From Propionibacteriaceae bacterium (GTDB lineage: Bacteria; Actinomycetota; Actinomycetes; Propionibacteriales; Propionibacteriaceae), in assembly GCA_031262485.1 (NCBI GenBank), contig JAISHO010000035.1:1-64000 (forward strand): 64,000 nt of DNA. Reading direction: 5' to 3'. This document shows positions 56,978 through 64,000 of the stretch, in pieces. Each line of letters opens with the position of its first letter. Position 1 is the stretch's first letter. Position numbers and translations under genes: made by a program. A model generated the notes under the pieces. It made no database searches. It saw only the letters and a program-made list of their open reading frames with translations, and was not told where the DNA came from.

Positions 56978-58071
56978 TGGCCACCCGTCCGGCGGCGAAG
57001 AAAAAGGTCCGCCCGGCCTCGGGGCATCCGGCCAAACGGACCACTCCCCGCACGAAGATAGACGCGTCTGCTCCGGCCGTCATCACCCGGGCGCCTTCGA
57101 GCGCATCGGGCGCATCCAGCTCCAGCGCGGAGCGGCGCGGCGTCGTCGCCAATCGACCCGAGCCGGCGGCGACCTACCCTCTCAGCCTCATCCCGGCCCA
57201 CACCCCGGCCTCGGATCTGACGACGATCCGGTTCATGGGGTGTGTCATGGTCGTCATCGTGCTGGCGGCGTTCTCCGTCGCCGTCCCCTTGGTCAACACG
57301 GCGATCGTCGGCCTCGGCTATCTCGTCAGCGGACGTCCCCTGCCGTGGAGCGAATACGCCGAGAACGCCTCCAATTTTGTATATCCGATCGGCATCGTTG
57401 GCGCTCACCTCGCTCTGGGCTCGCTCATCGTCATCGTCTGGGCGCTCCTTCGCTACTTCCACCACCGGCCCATGGCCTGGCTCTGGTCGGTCTCACCGGG
57501 GGTGCGTTGGCGCTACGGCATCGCCGCCGGACTCGTCGCCCTCGTCATCTTCGGGGGCGTCGCCGCTCACAGCTGGATCACCGGGCCGGGCTGGAACCCT
57601 CTGGCGAACTGGGGGTGGTTCCTCGTCCTCATCCTCCTCACCTCGCCCTTACAAGCCCTCGCCGAAGAGGTCCTCTTCCGCGGTTACCTCATGCAGGTCT
57701 TCGGCAGCATCGTGCGCAACCCCTGGTTCGCCATCGTCGCCACCGCGCTGCTCTTCGCCCTCTTCCACGGCACCCAGGGCGTCTGGCTGTTCGCCAGCCG
57801 ACTCATTTTCGGCCTCGCCGCCGGAATCCTCGTCTGGCGCACGGGTGGTCTTGAAGCCGGCGTCGTCGCCCACATCGTCAACAACATCGCTGCTTTCAGC
57901 CTGGCGCTCTTCAGCGGCACCCTCGTCGAGATCCGCACGATCACCTCGGTCGGCTGGGACGTCGCCACCCGCGACGCCGTCGTGTTCATCGTCTTCGCCC
58001 TGCTGGCTGGGGGGGTCGCCCACCTCATGCGGGTGCCCCGGGTGACCCCGCCGCTGACTGACCGGTCATGA
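56977..58071 (+). CDS. CPBP-family intramembrane metalloprotease (CAAX-like)
   Basis: 364 residues. A basic, disordered N-terminus of about 80 residues is followed by roughly seven membrane spans. The protease motifs are in order: EEVLFRGYLMQVFG (EExxxR), LFALFHGTQG (FxxxH) and VVAHIVNNIAAF (HxxxN). Members process prenylated or leader-containing peptides or act in bacteriocin immunity; the substrate here is unknown. The ATG overlaps the FAH-like stop (TGATG). It lies about 1.2 kb from the small-peptide island, which makes a functional link possible but untested. Confidence 0.85.
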   Translation: MATRPAAKKKVRPASGHPAKRTTPRTKIDASAPAVITRAPSSASGASSSSAERRGVVANRPEPAATYPLSLIPAHTPASDLTTIRFMGCVMVVIVLAAFSVAVPLVNTAIVGLGYLVSGRPLPWSEYAENASNFVYPIGIVGAHLALGSLIVIVWALLRYFHHRPMAWLWSVSPGVRWRYGIAAGLVALVIFGGVAAHSWITGPGWNPLANWGWFLVLILLTSPLQALAEEVLFRGYLMQVFGSIVRNPWFAIVATALLFALFHGTQGVWLFASRLIFGLAAGILVWRTGGLEAGVVAHIVNNIAAFSLALFSGTLVEIRTITSVGWDVATRDAVVFIVFALLAGGVAHLMRVPRVTPPLTDRS

Positions 58072-58153
58072 GGATGACGACCGATCGCCCGACCTCGCCG
58101 TAGTCCCCTATCGCAGTATCTGAACAAGACGTCACCGCACTCGTTCCGGCTTG

Positions 58154-58159
58154 TACACT
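58154..58159 (+). promoter_or_regulatory. Putative -10 element of leaderless leuB
   Basis: TACACT, preceded by TTG, ends seven bases before the GTG start; no ribosome binding site is present. Confidence 0.45.
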
Positions 58160-58166
58160 GCACGAC

Positions 58167-59213
58167 GTGACACAGACCATCGCAGTGATCGGCGGAGACG
58201 GCATCGGCCCGGAGGTGACGGCTGAGGCCGTCAAGGTGCTCCAAGCGGCCGGGGCGGATTTCACCTTCGAGCCCTATGAGTTGGGCGCGACCCATTGGCA
58301 GAGCACCGGTGAGGTGCTGAACGACGAGACGCTCGCCCGGCTCAGCCAGGTCGACGCGATCCTCCTCGGCGCGGTCGGCGCGGCCCCCGGATCGACGGCG
58401 ATCCCCTCGGGATTGTTGGAACGTGGGCTCCTGCTCAAACTGCGTTTTTCCTTCGACCATGCGGTCAATCTGCGCCCGGCCACCCTGTATCCGGGAGTGC
58501 CCACTCCCCTGGCGCCTGAGATCGTCGCAGGGAAGACGGTCGACTTCGTCGTCGTGCGGGAGGGCACCGAAGGGCTCTATCTTGGCAATGGTGGAGTCAT
58601 GCGGGCGGGCACCCCCCATGAGATCGCCACCGAAGTGTCGATCAACACCGCCCATGGCGTTGAACGCGTCGTGCGCTACGCCTTCGATTTAGCCCAGAAG
58701 CGCCGCCGACATCTCACCTTGGTGCACAAGCACAATGTGCTCGTCAACGCGGGGGGATTGTGGCGGCGGATCGTCAACGAGGTCGCCGCCGAGCACCCCG
58801 AGGTGACGACGGATTACCTCCACATCGACGCCGCGACGATCGCACTGGTGACCCGGCCCAGTGACTTCGACGTCATCGTCACGGACAATCTTTTCGGCGA
58901 CATCCTCACCGATGAGGCCGGCGCCGTCACCGGTGGGATCGGCTTGGCCGCCAGCGCCAACATCAACCTCGAGGGGACGTATCCTTCGATGTTCGAACCC
59001 GTCCACGGCTCCGCTCCCGACATCGCCGGGCAAGGGATCGCCGATCCGAGAGCGGCCATCCTCTCCGGAGCGCTCCTCCTCGACCACCTCGGCCAACCAG
59101 AGCGGGCGACCACCATTCGCTCCGCCGTCGAAGCCGACATCGCCGCCACGGGAACCGCTCGCCGCTCCACCACCGAGATCGGCGACGCCATCGCCGCCCA
59201 GGTCTCCCGCTGA
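58167..59213 (+). CDS. leuB: 3-isopropylmalate dehydrogenase
   Basis: 348-residue NAD-dependent beta-decarboxylating dehydrogenase of leucine synthesis. Motifs are [77 protein letters not shown] and [20 protein letters not shown]. It starts with GTG and is probably leaderless. Convergent with the peptide island; a 38-base perfect palindrome follows 35 bases after the stop. Confidence 0.95.
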   Translation: MTQTIAVIGGDGIGPEVTAEAVKVLQAAGADFTFEPYELGATHWQSTGEVLNDETLARLSQVDAILLGAVGAAPGSTAIPSGLLERGLLLKLRFSFDHAVNLRPATLYPGVPTPLAPEIVAGKTVDFVVVREGTEGLYLGNGGVMRAGTPHEIATEVSINTAHGVERVVRYAFDLAQKRRRHLTLVHKHNVLVNAGGLWRRIVNEVAAEHPEVTTDYLHIDAATIALVTRPSDFDVIVTDNLFGDILTDEAGAVTGGIGLAASANINLEGTYPSMFEPVHGSAPDIAGQGIADPRAAILSGALLLDHLGQPERATTIRSAVEADIAATGTARRSTTEIGDAIAAQVSR

Positions 59214-59247
59214 GATCACTATGGTCGTTCGCATTGAGTTGTGACAC

Positions 59248-59285
59248 AACGAGGAGGGAACGTGATATCACGTTCCCTCCTCGTT
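59248..59285. terminator. 38-base perfect palindrome between leuB and the peptide island
   Basis: AACGAGGAGGGAACGTGAT (59248-59266) is followed immediately by its exact complement to 59285, with no loop beyond what folding requires. An outer GTTGT/ACAAC (59238-59242, 59289-59293) extends it after an internal loop. No U tract is present on either side. Most simply a bidirectional terminator for leuB and peptide A, but it could also be a protein-binding site. Confidence 0.6.
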
Positions 59286-59304
59286 GATACAACATGATCG
59301 GGCA

Positions 59305-59445
59305 TCAGCCAACGATCGTCTTGTTCAGCAGGTCGACGAGACCAAAGGCGAGCGTACCCAGCCCGTAGGACAGGTTAGCAACCGTGTTTCCGAGACCGAA
59401 AGCAAGCGAAGCGAGCCCGGCGACAAACGTGGAAATGGTGAGCAT
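59305..59445 (-). CDS. Small hydrophobic helical peptide A (46 residues)
   Basis: Begins MLTISTFVAGLASLAFGLG and ends VDLLNKTIVG. Glycine pairs recur in AFGLG, SYGLG and AFGLV, giving an internally repetitive, nearly uncharged, membrane-active-looking helix. It has no signal peptide, no cysteine and no double-glycine leader. The ATG at 59445 follows GGAGGGGGTGAAATA, the strongest ribosome binding site on the island; the frame is open further upstream but without one. The GGTGTGTGGAGT element lies 50 bases before the ATG. I know no family for it; PSM-like toxin, porin-like or leaderless bacteriocin are all possible. Confidence 0.65.
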   Translation of the reverse strand: MLTISTFVAGLASLAFGLGNTVANLSYGLGTLAFGLVDLLNKTIVG

Positions 59446-59495
59446 TATTTCACCCCCTCCCAATATTTCCAGCGGAGCAACCATTCGAGGGGCTA

Positions 59496-59507
59496 ACTCC
59501 ACACACC
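59496..59507 (-). promoter_or_regulatory. Shared upstream element, copy A
   Basis: Minus strand GGTGTGTGGAGT, the two-base-expanded form of the element found before peptides B and C. A TANNNT hexamer (TAATTT) lies a few bases upstream of it. Confidence 0.45.
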
Positions 59508-59592
59508 AACAGAAAATTACGCTAAGACTGAAGTGGCTTATTGCCATTCCTCAGAGTTGACTCCGGAAAACCCGGAACAAATTTATTGCGGA

Positions 59593-59679
59593 TCAACGAA
59601 ACAGATCTGCGAGCCACTCCGACCCGGCTGCGACACCGGAGAAGAGAAGCTGAAGGATCTCCAATATGATCGACACCAT
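59593..59679 (-). CDS. Small amphipathic peptide D (28 residues)
   Basis: Begins MVSIILEILQLLFSG and ends AGSEWLADLFR. It has two short amphipathic segments with net negative charge and no signal peptide. AAAGGAG lies eight to nine bases before the ATG, so translation is plausible despite the length. In size it is in the range of PSM-alpha-type peptides. It has no own copy of the GGTGTGGAGT element and may be cotranscribed with peptide B, from which it is separated by a 14-bp hairpin. Confidence 0.55.
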   Translation of the reverse strand: MVSIILEILQLLFSGVAAGSEWLADLFR

Positions 59680-59702
59680 CAGTGAATTCTCCTTTGTTCG
59701 GA

Positions 59703-59734
59703 GGTGGTGGCCATGAATCCTCATGGCCACCACC
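59703..59734 (-). other. Perfect 14-bp hairpin between peptides B and D
   Basis: GGTGGTGGCCATGA (59703-59716), loop of four, and its exact complement to 59734. No U tract. It ends about 12 bases before the peptide D ribosome binding site. It could attenuate, protect the 3' end of the peptide B message, or set the B:D ratio. Confidence 0.6.
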
Positions 59735-59774
59735 AACCATGACGATGAGTTAAGGCGCTAGCCTCGGCTCACGA

Positions 59775-59936
59775 TCAACGATTGAACAGATTGCTCAGCC
59801 ACGTCACAGCGGAATCGTAATAAGTGTCGATCCGCCCCAAGGACGATTCGACGACTCCATCCATGAAGCCACCGAGCACATCCCCGACACCGGTCATAAT
59901 CGTCTGAGCCAAATCACCCAACAATTGCAGAATCAT
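59775..59936 (-). CDS. Small amphipathic peptide B (53 residues)
   Basis: Begins MILQLLGDLAQTIMTGVGD and ends VTWLSNLFNR. Acidic amphipathic helix without signal sequence or cysteine. It aligns without gaps with peptide C in the centre: F24-x-D26-G27 in both, and the motif IDTYYDS at residues 36-42 (peptide C has IDTYYNS at 32-38), so the two are paralogues. GGGGAAAGG is the ribosome binding site; the same ATGGGGAA context precedes peptide C. An in-frame ATG seven codons upstream exists, but the peptide C alignment favours 59936. Confidence 0.65.
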   Translation of the reverse strand: MILQLLGDLAQTIMTGVGDVLGGFMDGVVESSLGRIDTYYDSAVTWLSNLFNR

Positions 59937-60000
59937 AATTTTCTTACCTTTCCCCATAGTGAGGGACGGGAGGCAAGAGCACACCTCAAAGACAAGGAAC

Positions 60001-60010
60001 ACTCCACACC
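60001..60010 (-). promoter_or_regulatory. Shared upstream element, copy B
   Basis: Minus strand GGTGTGGAGT, 64 bases before the peptide B ATG, preceded by an AT-rich TAATAAT stretch that may be its -10 region. Confidence 0.45.
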
Positions 60011-60224
60011 TCGGATTATTACACACGGGAGACAACCACTAATGAATTGATGATCCCCCACCACTGATCCCACCAGATCAATAGGTTATGTGCAATCCGA
60101 AAGCACCGTAGATAAGCTAATAAAACCCTAAGAAATAGGATCCCGTTCTTGTGGGGAAACGATCCCCATCCTCCCGGGACGGATCACCATGCTGGGTAAA
60201 AATATTGAATTATAGAAAATCTCT

Positions 60225-60253
60225 GATCACCCGCGAATCGCCACTCGCGGATC
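60225..60253 (-). terminator. Intrinsic terminator after peptide C
   Basis: Begins ten bases after the peptide C stop. The stem GATC-C-CGCGA / TCGCG-GGT-GATC is imperfect and is followed on the minus strand by AGATTTTC and more T-rich sequence containing TATAAT (60209-60214). The rest of the 326 bases between peptides C and B (59937-60262) holds the copy B element; I see no further gene in it. Confidence 0.6.
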
Positions 60254-60262
60254 CCAAGGAAA

Positions 60263-60412
60263 TCAGGCGCCGAAAACTTGGCCGATGAGGCTGACGACGC
60301 TGTTGTAGTAGGTGTCGATATCAGCGAAAATGCCATCAAGGAACGTGCTGACGTGCTTATCGATATTCGTCAGCAATGCGCTGACAAGGCTGCTCAGGTT
60401 TTCTAAGAACAT
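60263..60412 (-). CDS. Small amphipathic peptide C (49 residues)
   Basis: Begins MFLENLSSLVSALLTNIDKH and ends SVVSLIGQVFGA. Acidic amphipathic helix, no signal peptide, no cysteine. Shares FxDG (24-27) and IDTYYNS (32-38) with peptide B. The length, acidity and a terminal LIGQVFG-like segment are reminiscent of PSM-beta peptides of staphylococci, whose ends read like LLGKLFG; this may be convergence. GGGGAAGGGG lies about nine bases before the ATG. It is the most upstream member of the island. Confidence 0.65.
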   Translation of the reverse strand: MFLENLSSLVSALLTNIDKHVSTFLDGIFADIDTYYNSVVSLIGQVFGA

Positions 60413-60466
60413 AATTATGCCCCTTCCCCATGAATCGAGAACAGGCGGAGAAAGCATTGGGGGGCC

Positions 60467-60476
60467 ACTCCACACC
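60467..60476 (-). promoter_or_regulatory. Shared upstream element, copy C
   Basis: Minus strand GGTGTGGAGT, 54 bases before the peptide C ATG, overlapping a TANNNT hexamer (TAAGGT). Confidence 0.45.
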
Positions 60477-60760
60477 TTACAAGTGAAAGGGATCAACGGT
60501 TGATTGATCTCTTCGTTCTCGATCCTAAACCGATGAACGGATTGAGTGCAAGCTGATACCCCAGTTAGATACCTGAGAAAAATCTGAGAATAATCTCCAG
60601 TTCTTGCAACTAGTTAAATGATAATTTAAATAAGCTGAAGAATATGCCCCTGGCAAGGTAAAATATGAGCAATGACAAGGATGACATGTTCCCATCTTCA
60701 TCGATTCACAGCAATTCCAACAACTTATACTTCAACTAGAAGTTGATCACGGCATGAGAC
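60477..60760. other. AT-rich intergenic stretch upstream of peptide C
   Basis: No gene that I can support. It must carry the promoter of peptide C. It is strongly AT-rich compared with all flanking genes, and a 25-codon minus-strand frame (60610-60687) lacks a ribosome binding site. No riboswitch or repeat array was recognised. Confidence 0.4.
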
Positions 60761-60796
60761 AGGGGCCGTGCCCCGGTCACCCGGAACACGGCCCCT
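60761..60796 (-). terminator. Hairpin after ilvC
   Basis: AGGGGCCGTG (60761-60770) pairs with CACGGCCCCT (60787-60796); an inner CCGG/CCGG may extend it. No U tract. It lies about 50 bases after the ilvC stop and would separate ilvBNC from the peptide island. Confidence 0.65.
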
Positions 60797-60846
60797 CAGG
60801 CTCTTTTCCTCGATACTCGAGGGCTTTCAAAGCCCACGATCAGCGA

Positions 60847-61872
60847 TCACCGCGCGGCTTGCCCCTCGACGTAATCATCTTCCGTCTTGACCCACCCCAT
60901 GAGGGCCCGGAGACGACGTCCCACACCCTCGATCGGGTGGGATTCTCCCTCGACCCGCAGACGGGTGAATTCCGGGGCGCCGGCGTCCTGGTCGGCGATG
61001 AAACGAGCGGCGAAGGCGCCGGATTGGATATCGGAGAGGACCTCCTTCATCGACTCCTTGACGTGATCGTCGATGACACGCGGGCCGGAGACGTAATCGC
61101 CGTATTCAGCGGTGTCGGAGACGCTCCAGCGCTCCTTGGCGATGCCGCCTTCGTAGATGAGGTCGACGATGAGTTTCATCTCGTGCAGGCACTCGAAGTA
61201 AGCCACCTCAGGTTGATACCCGGCGGCGACGAGCGTGTCGAATCCGGCCTCGATGAGGTGGGCCAATCCACCACACAACACAGCCTGTTCGCCGAAGAGA
61301 TCCGTCTCGGTCTCCTCGGTGAAGGTCGTCTTGATGCCACCGGCGCGCAGCCCGCCGATGCCCTTGGCATAGGCCAAGGTGAGCGGCCAGGCGCCTCCCG
61401 TGGCGTCCTGCTCGACGGCGACGACGACGGGCACGCCACGGCCGGCGGCGTATTCACGGCGGACGAGGTGGCCGGGCCCCTTGGGGGCCACCATGCACAC
61501 GTCGACGCCTTCCGGCGGCGTGATGTAGTCGAAGCGGATGTTGAAACCGTGGGCGAAGAAGAGGGCGTCGCCCGCGTTGAGGTGGGGTTCGATCGACTCC
61601 TTGTACAGACCGCGCTGGACTTGGTCGGGAGCGAGGATCATGATGAGGTCGGCTTCCTTGACGGCGTCGGCCACCGACAGGACTCTCAGCCCCTCCTCCT
61701 CAGCCTTGGCCTTCGATTTCGATCCCGGCTTGAGCCCGACCCGGACGTCGACCCCGGAATCGCGCAAGTTGAGGGCATGGGCGTGCCCTTGGGAACCGAA
61801 TCCGATGACGGCGACCTTGCGGCCTTGGATGACCGTCAGATCGGCGTCATCGTTGTAGAACATCTCAGCCAT
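60847..61872 (-). CDS. ilvC: Ketol-acid reductoisomerase
   Basis: 341-residue class I enzyme, NADPH and Mg dependent, second common step of branched-chain amino-acid synthesis. Landmarks are [60 protein letters not shown], the metal ligands in [14 protein letters not shown] and [20 protein letters not shown], and [25 protein letters not shown] precedes the ATG. It follows ilvN after 75 bases. Confidence 0.96.
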   Translation of the reverse strand: MAEMFYNDDADLTVIQGRKVAVIGFGSQGHAHALNLRDSGVDVRVGLKPGSKSKAKAEEEGLRVLSVADAVKEADLIMILAPDQVQRGLYKESIEPHLNAGDALFFAHGFNIRFDYITPPEGVDVCMVAPKGPGHLVRREYAAGRGVPVVVAVEQDATGGAWPLTLAYAKGIGGLRAGGIKTTFTEETETDLFGEQAVLCGGLAHLIEAGFDTLVAAGYQPEVAYFECLHEMKLIVDLIYEGGIAKERWSVSDTAEYGDYVSGPRVIDDHVKESMKEVLSDIQSGAFAARFIADQDAGAPEFTRLRVEGESHPIEGVGRRLRALMGWVKTEDDYVEGQAAR

Positions 61873-61947
61873 GAGGCTTCACTCCTTTATTCATGGGCGT
61901 CGGGCCGTTCCGGAGTGGAACAGCTTGAGCGGTCGTCGTCTTCAGAG

Positions 61948-62520
61948 TCAGGACGCCGTGCCGCGTTGGGATTTCGGTGTGCGATCGAATTTGCTGCGAT
62001 CGGTGATCGTGCGCGGGCCCCGGGCCAAGGCGACCTGGCCCGATTGGACCAACTCCTTGATGCCATAGGGAGACAACAATTCGAGCATGGCATGAATCTT
62101 GCCGTACTTGCCCGTCACCTCGACCGTCATCGAATCGGCCGCGACATCGACGACGTGGCCACGGAACGTCTCGACGATAGCGAGGATGTCGGTGCGCGTC
62201 GAGGCGTCGGCGTGGACTTTGACGAGGATGAGCTCGCGGCGGACGGCCTTGCCCCGCTCCATCTCGGAGACGCGGATCACCTCGACGAGCTTGTTGAGCT
62301 GCTTGATGATCTGTTCGAGGACGGCGTCGCTCGTCACCAAGGCGACGACCGTCATCCGCGAGTAATCCTCCCGCTCGGTCGGGCCGACGGTGAGCGATTC
62401 GATGTTGAAGCCGCGCCGAGCGAACAGACCTGCGATCCGGGCCAGGACGCCTGGATTGTTCTGGACGAGGACGGACAGCGTGTGGACCTCAGGGGTGGCC
62501 ACCGGGTTGTTCTCGCTCAC
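61948..62520 (-). CDS. ilvN: Acetolactate synthase regulatory subunit
   Basis: 190 residues. The N-terminal ACT domain ([20 protein letters not shown], then [15 protein letters not shown]) binds valine for feedback inhibition; the C-terminal ACT-like domain ([19 protein letters not shown]) activates the catalytic subunit. Full-length large-type IlvN. The start ATG overlaps the ilvB stop by four bases. Confidence 0.95.
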   Translation of the reverse strand: MSENNPVATPEVHTLSVLVQNNPGVLARIAGLFARRGFNIESLTVGPTEREDYSRMTVVALVTSDAVLEQIIKQLNKLVEVIRVSEMERGKAVRRELILVKVHADASTRTDILAIVETFRGHVVDVAADSMTVEVTGKYGKIHAMLELLSPYGIKELVQSGQVALARGPRTITDRSKFDRTPKSQRGTAS

Positions 62521-64000
62521 AGGTCATCATCCTCCCAATCCGGAGCCATATCTCGGGCGATCTTGATGTCATCGTTGCTGGCGCCGGCCGCGACCATGGG
62601 CCAGACCATGGCGTCCTTGGCGACGACGAACTCGACGACGACGGGGCGATCGTCGATCTCCATCGCCTGGGCGATGACGCCGTCGACCTCGTCGAGGGTC
62701 TCGGCCCGCAATCCGACGCACCCCATCGCCTCGGCCAGTTTGACGAAGTCGGGGACGCGATCGGAGTGGAGATCGGTGTTGGAATAGCGCTCGCCGTAGA
62801 AGAGCTTCTGCCACTGGCGGACCATGCCGAGGACGGAGTTATTGATGATGGCGATCTTGACCGGGATCCCGTTGACGGCGCAGGTGACGAGTTCTTGAGA
62901 GGTCATCTGGAAGCAGCCGTCGCCGTCGATCCCCCACACGACCTGATCGGGCCGCCCGGCCTTGGCGCCCATGGCTGCGGGCACGCAGTAACCCATCGTG
63001 CCGGCGCCGCCGGAGGTGAGCCACTTGCCCGGCTTCTCGTGAGGCAGGAAGTGGGCGCTCCACATCTGATGCTGACCCACCCCGGTGACGAAGATCGTCT
63101 CCGGCCCGGCGATCTCGCCGATCCGACGGATCACCTCTTGGGGCTGGAGGACGTCGTCTTCCGGATCTCCGGCCCACGTCGGATATTTCGTCTTGAGACC
63201 GTCGAGGTAGCCCACCCACTCGCTCCAATCGGGCTGGTCGCCGTCACGGAGCACACCGGTCAGCTCCTCGAGCATGCGCCGGCAGTCGCCGACGATCGGC
63301 ACGTCGACGGCCCGGTTCTTCCCGATCTCGGCCGGGTCGATGTCGCAGTGGATGATCCGCGCGTCGGGGGCGAAACTGTCGAGGGCGCCGGTGACGCGGT
63401 CGTCGAAGCGGGCGCCGACGGCGACGATGAGATCGCTGCGCTGAAGCGCCCCGACCGCGGAAACAGAGCCGTGCATCCCCGGCATCCCCATGTGGAGGGA
63501 GTGGGAATCGGGCAGGACGCCGCGGGCCATGAGGGTCGTCACGACCGGCATCGGCGCGACGTCGAGGAGACGGGCGAGCGCCTCGGAAGCGTGAGCTTTG
63601 GCCACTCCCCCGCCGGCGTAGAGGACAGGTCGGTGGGATTCAGCGATGAGCGCGGCGGCTTCACGGATCTGACGGACGTGCGGCTCCGTCGTCGGCTTGT
63701 ACCCGGGAAGGTCCATCTCAGCCGGCCAGTCGAAGGCCGTCGATCCGGTCAGGGCGTCCTTGGTGATGTCGACGAGGACAGGGCCGGGCCGCCCCGTCGC
63801 GGCGATGTGGAAGGCCGCCGTCAGCGCCTGAGGAATGTCATCCGCGCTACGCACAAGGAAATTGTGCTTGGTGATCGGGAAGGTGATGCCTCGGATGTCG
63901 GCCTCTTGGAAGGCGTCGGTGCCGATGGCCCAGGAGTTGACCTGCCCGGTGATGGCGACGATGGGCACGGAATCCATCATGGCGTCGCCCAGCCCGGTGA
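62517..64000 (-). CDS. ilvB: Acetolactate synthase catalytic subunit, C-terminal part (cut by window edge)
   Basis: ThDP-dependent synthase that makes acetolactate and acetohydroxybutyrate. The frame is open through base 64000, entering at [20 protein letters not shown]; the N-terminal portion with the catalytic glutamate lies outside. Visible motifs are [46 protein letters not shown], the ThDP/Mg region [17 protein letters not shown] ending in [13 protein letters not shown], and a C-terminal lid region. It is the first gene of ilvB-ilvN-ilvC. Confidence 0.95.
   Translation of the reverse strand, partial: TGLGDAMMDSVPIVAITGQVNSWAIGTDAFQEADIRGITFPITKHNFLVRSADDIPQALTAAFHIAATGRPGPVLVDITKDALTGSTAFDWPAEMDLPGYKPTTEPHVRQIREAAALIAESHRPVLYAGGGVAKAHASEALARLLDVAPMPVVTTLMARGVLPDSHSLHMGMPGMHGSVSAVGALQRSDLIVAVGARFDDRVTGALDSFAPDARIIHCDIDPAEIGKNRAVDVPIVGDCRRMLEELTGVLRDGDQPDWSEWVGYLDGLKTKYPTWAGDPEDDVLQPQEVIRRIGEIAGPETIFVTGVGQHQMWSAHFLPHEKPGKWLTSGGAGTMGYCVPAAMGAKAGRPDQVVWGIDGDGCFQMTSQELVTCAVNGIPVKIAIINNSVLGMVRQWQKLFYGERYSNTDLHSDRVPDFVKLAEAMGCVGLRAETLDEVDGVIAQAMEIDDRPVVVEFVVAKDAMVWPMVAAGASNDDIKIARDMAPDWEDDDL

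Noticed and set aside
60209..60214. TATAAT on the minus strand, considered as the promoter of peptide B
   Set aside because: It lies in the T-rich tail of the peptide C terminator, has no -35, and is about 270 bases from the peptide B start; promoters near the GGTGTGGAGT element are more plausible.
60610..60687. A 25-codon hydrophobic minus-strand frame (begins MSSLSLLIFY) upstream of peptide C
   Set aside because: No Shine-Dalgarno, very AT-rich codons, and no copy of the shared upstream element; likely chance in AT-rich DNA.

Overview
This window is high-GC chromosomal DNA from an actinobacterium. Lineage markers are a WhiB1-type iron-sulfur regulator, the 24-residue ribosomal protein bL37, a SigH/RshA-type redox sigma and anti-sigma pair, the GlgE maltosyltransferase pathway, AdnAB helicase-nuclease and a PknG-type kinase. 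Many genes appear leaderless (TANNNT about 6 nt before ATG/GTG). Nothing points to a mycolate envelope. A Propionibacteriales-like lineage is my guess, not something the sequence proves. Almost all of the window is ordinary, densely packed core genome, with many 4-base ATGA/GTGA overlaps.

Layout. 1-2.2 kb: start of lysA (minus strand, cut by the window edge), tRNA-Arg(CCG) and a GT87-type membrane glycosyltransferase. 2.4-9.5 kb: whiB1, pdtaS, bL37, rshA-sigH, then a DoxX-like gene with aroA-rsgA-hisN; this block resembles Mycobacterium tuberculosis Rv3219-Rv3228. 9.5-14.1 kb: serA and the gatCAB amidotransferase. 14.2-19.4 kb: a complete oligopeptide-type ABC importer. 19.5-23.7 kb: initiator tRNA, a membrane protein, an ACT-domain protein and ligA. 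23.9-31 kb: the alpha-glucan operon glgX-glgE-glgB. 31-37.7 kb: adnA-adnB. 37.8-49.3 kb: a nine-gene Ser/Thr phosphorylation cluster (TelA, AAA+ ATPase, GlnX-like membrane protein, PknG-like kinase, PP2C phosphatase, VWA protein, FHA protein). 49.4-52.1 kb: a DUF3107 protein, a DEAD-box helicase, tRNA-Glu and tRNA-Gln. 52.2-59.2 kb: an oxidoreductase, ilvE, a citramalate synthase-like gene, a degenerate FAH-like protein, a CPBP protease and leuB. 60.8-64 kb, convergent: ilvC, ilvN and ilvB (the 5' end of ilvB lies outside the window).

The most unusual stretch is 59.2-60.8 kb, between leuB and ilvC. It is visibly AT-rich and carries at least four tiny minus-strand genes for hydrophobic or amphipathic peptides of 28, 46, 49 and 53 residues. 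None has a signal peptide. Three share an upstream GGTGTG(TG)GAGT element, two are clear paralogues, and several strong inverted repeats separate them. In size and character they recall staphylococcal phenol-soluble modulins or the small corynebacterial porins, but I cannot assign them to a known family. This is the best candidate for an undescribed system.

Functional links. The branched-chain genes (ilvE, cimA-like, leuB, ilvBNC) form a biosynthetic neighbourhood that the peptide island splits. GlgX, GlgE and GlgB form a glucan-metabolism unit. The kinase, phosphatase and FHA protein share zinc-ribbon modules and sit beside a GlnX-like membrane protein, consistent with an envelope-to-cytoplasm phosphorylation switch.
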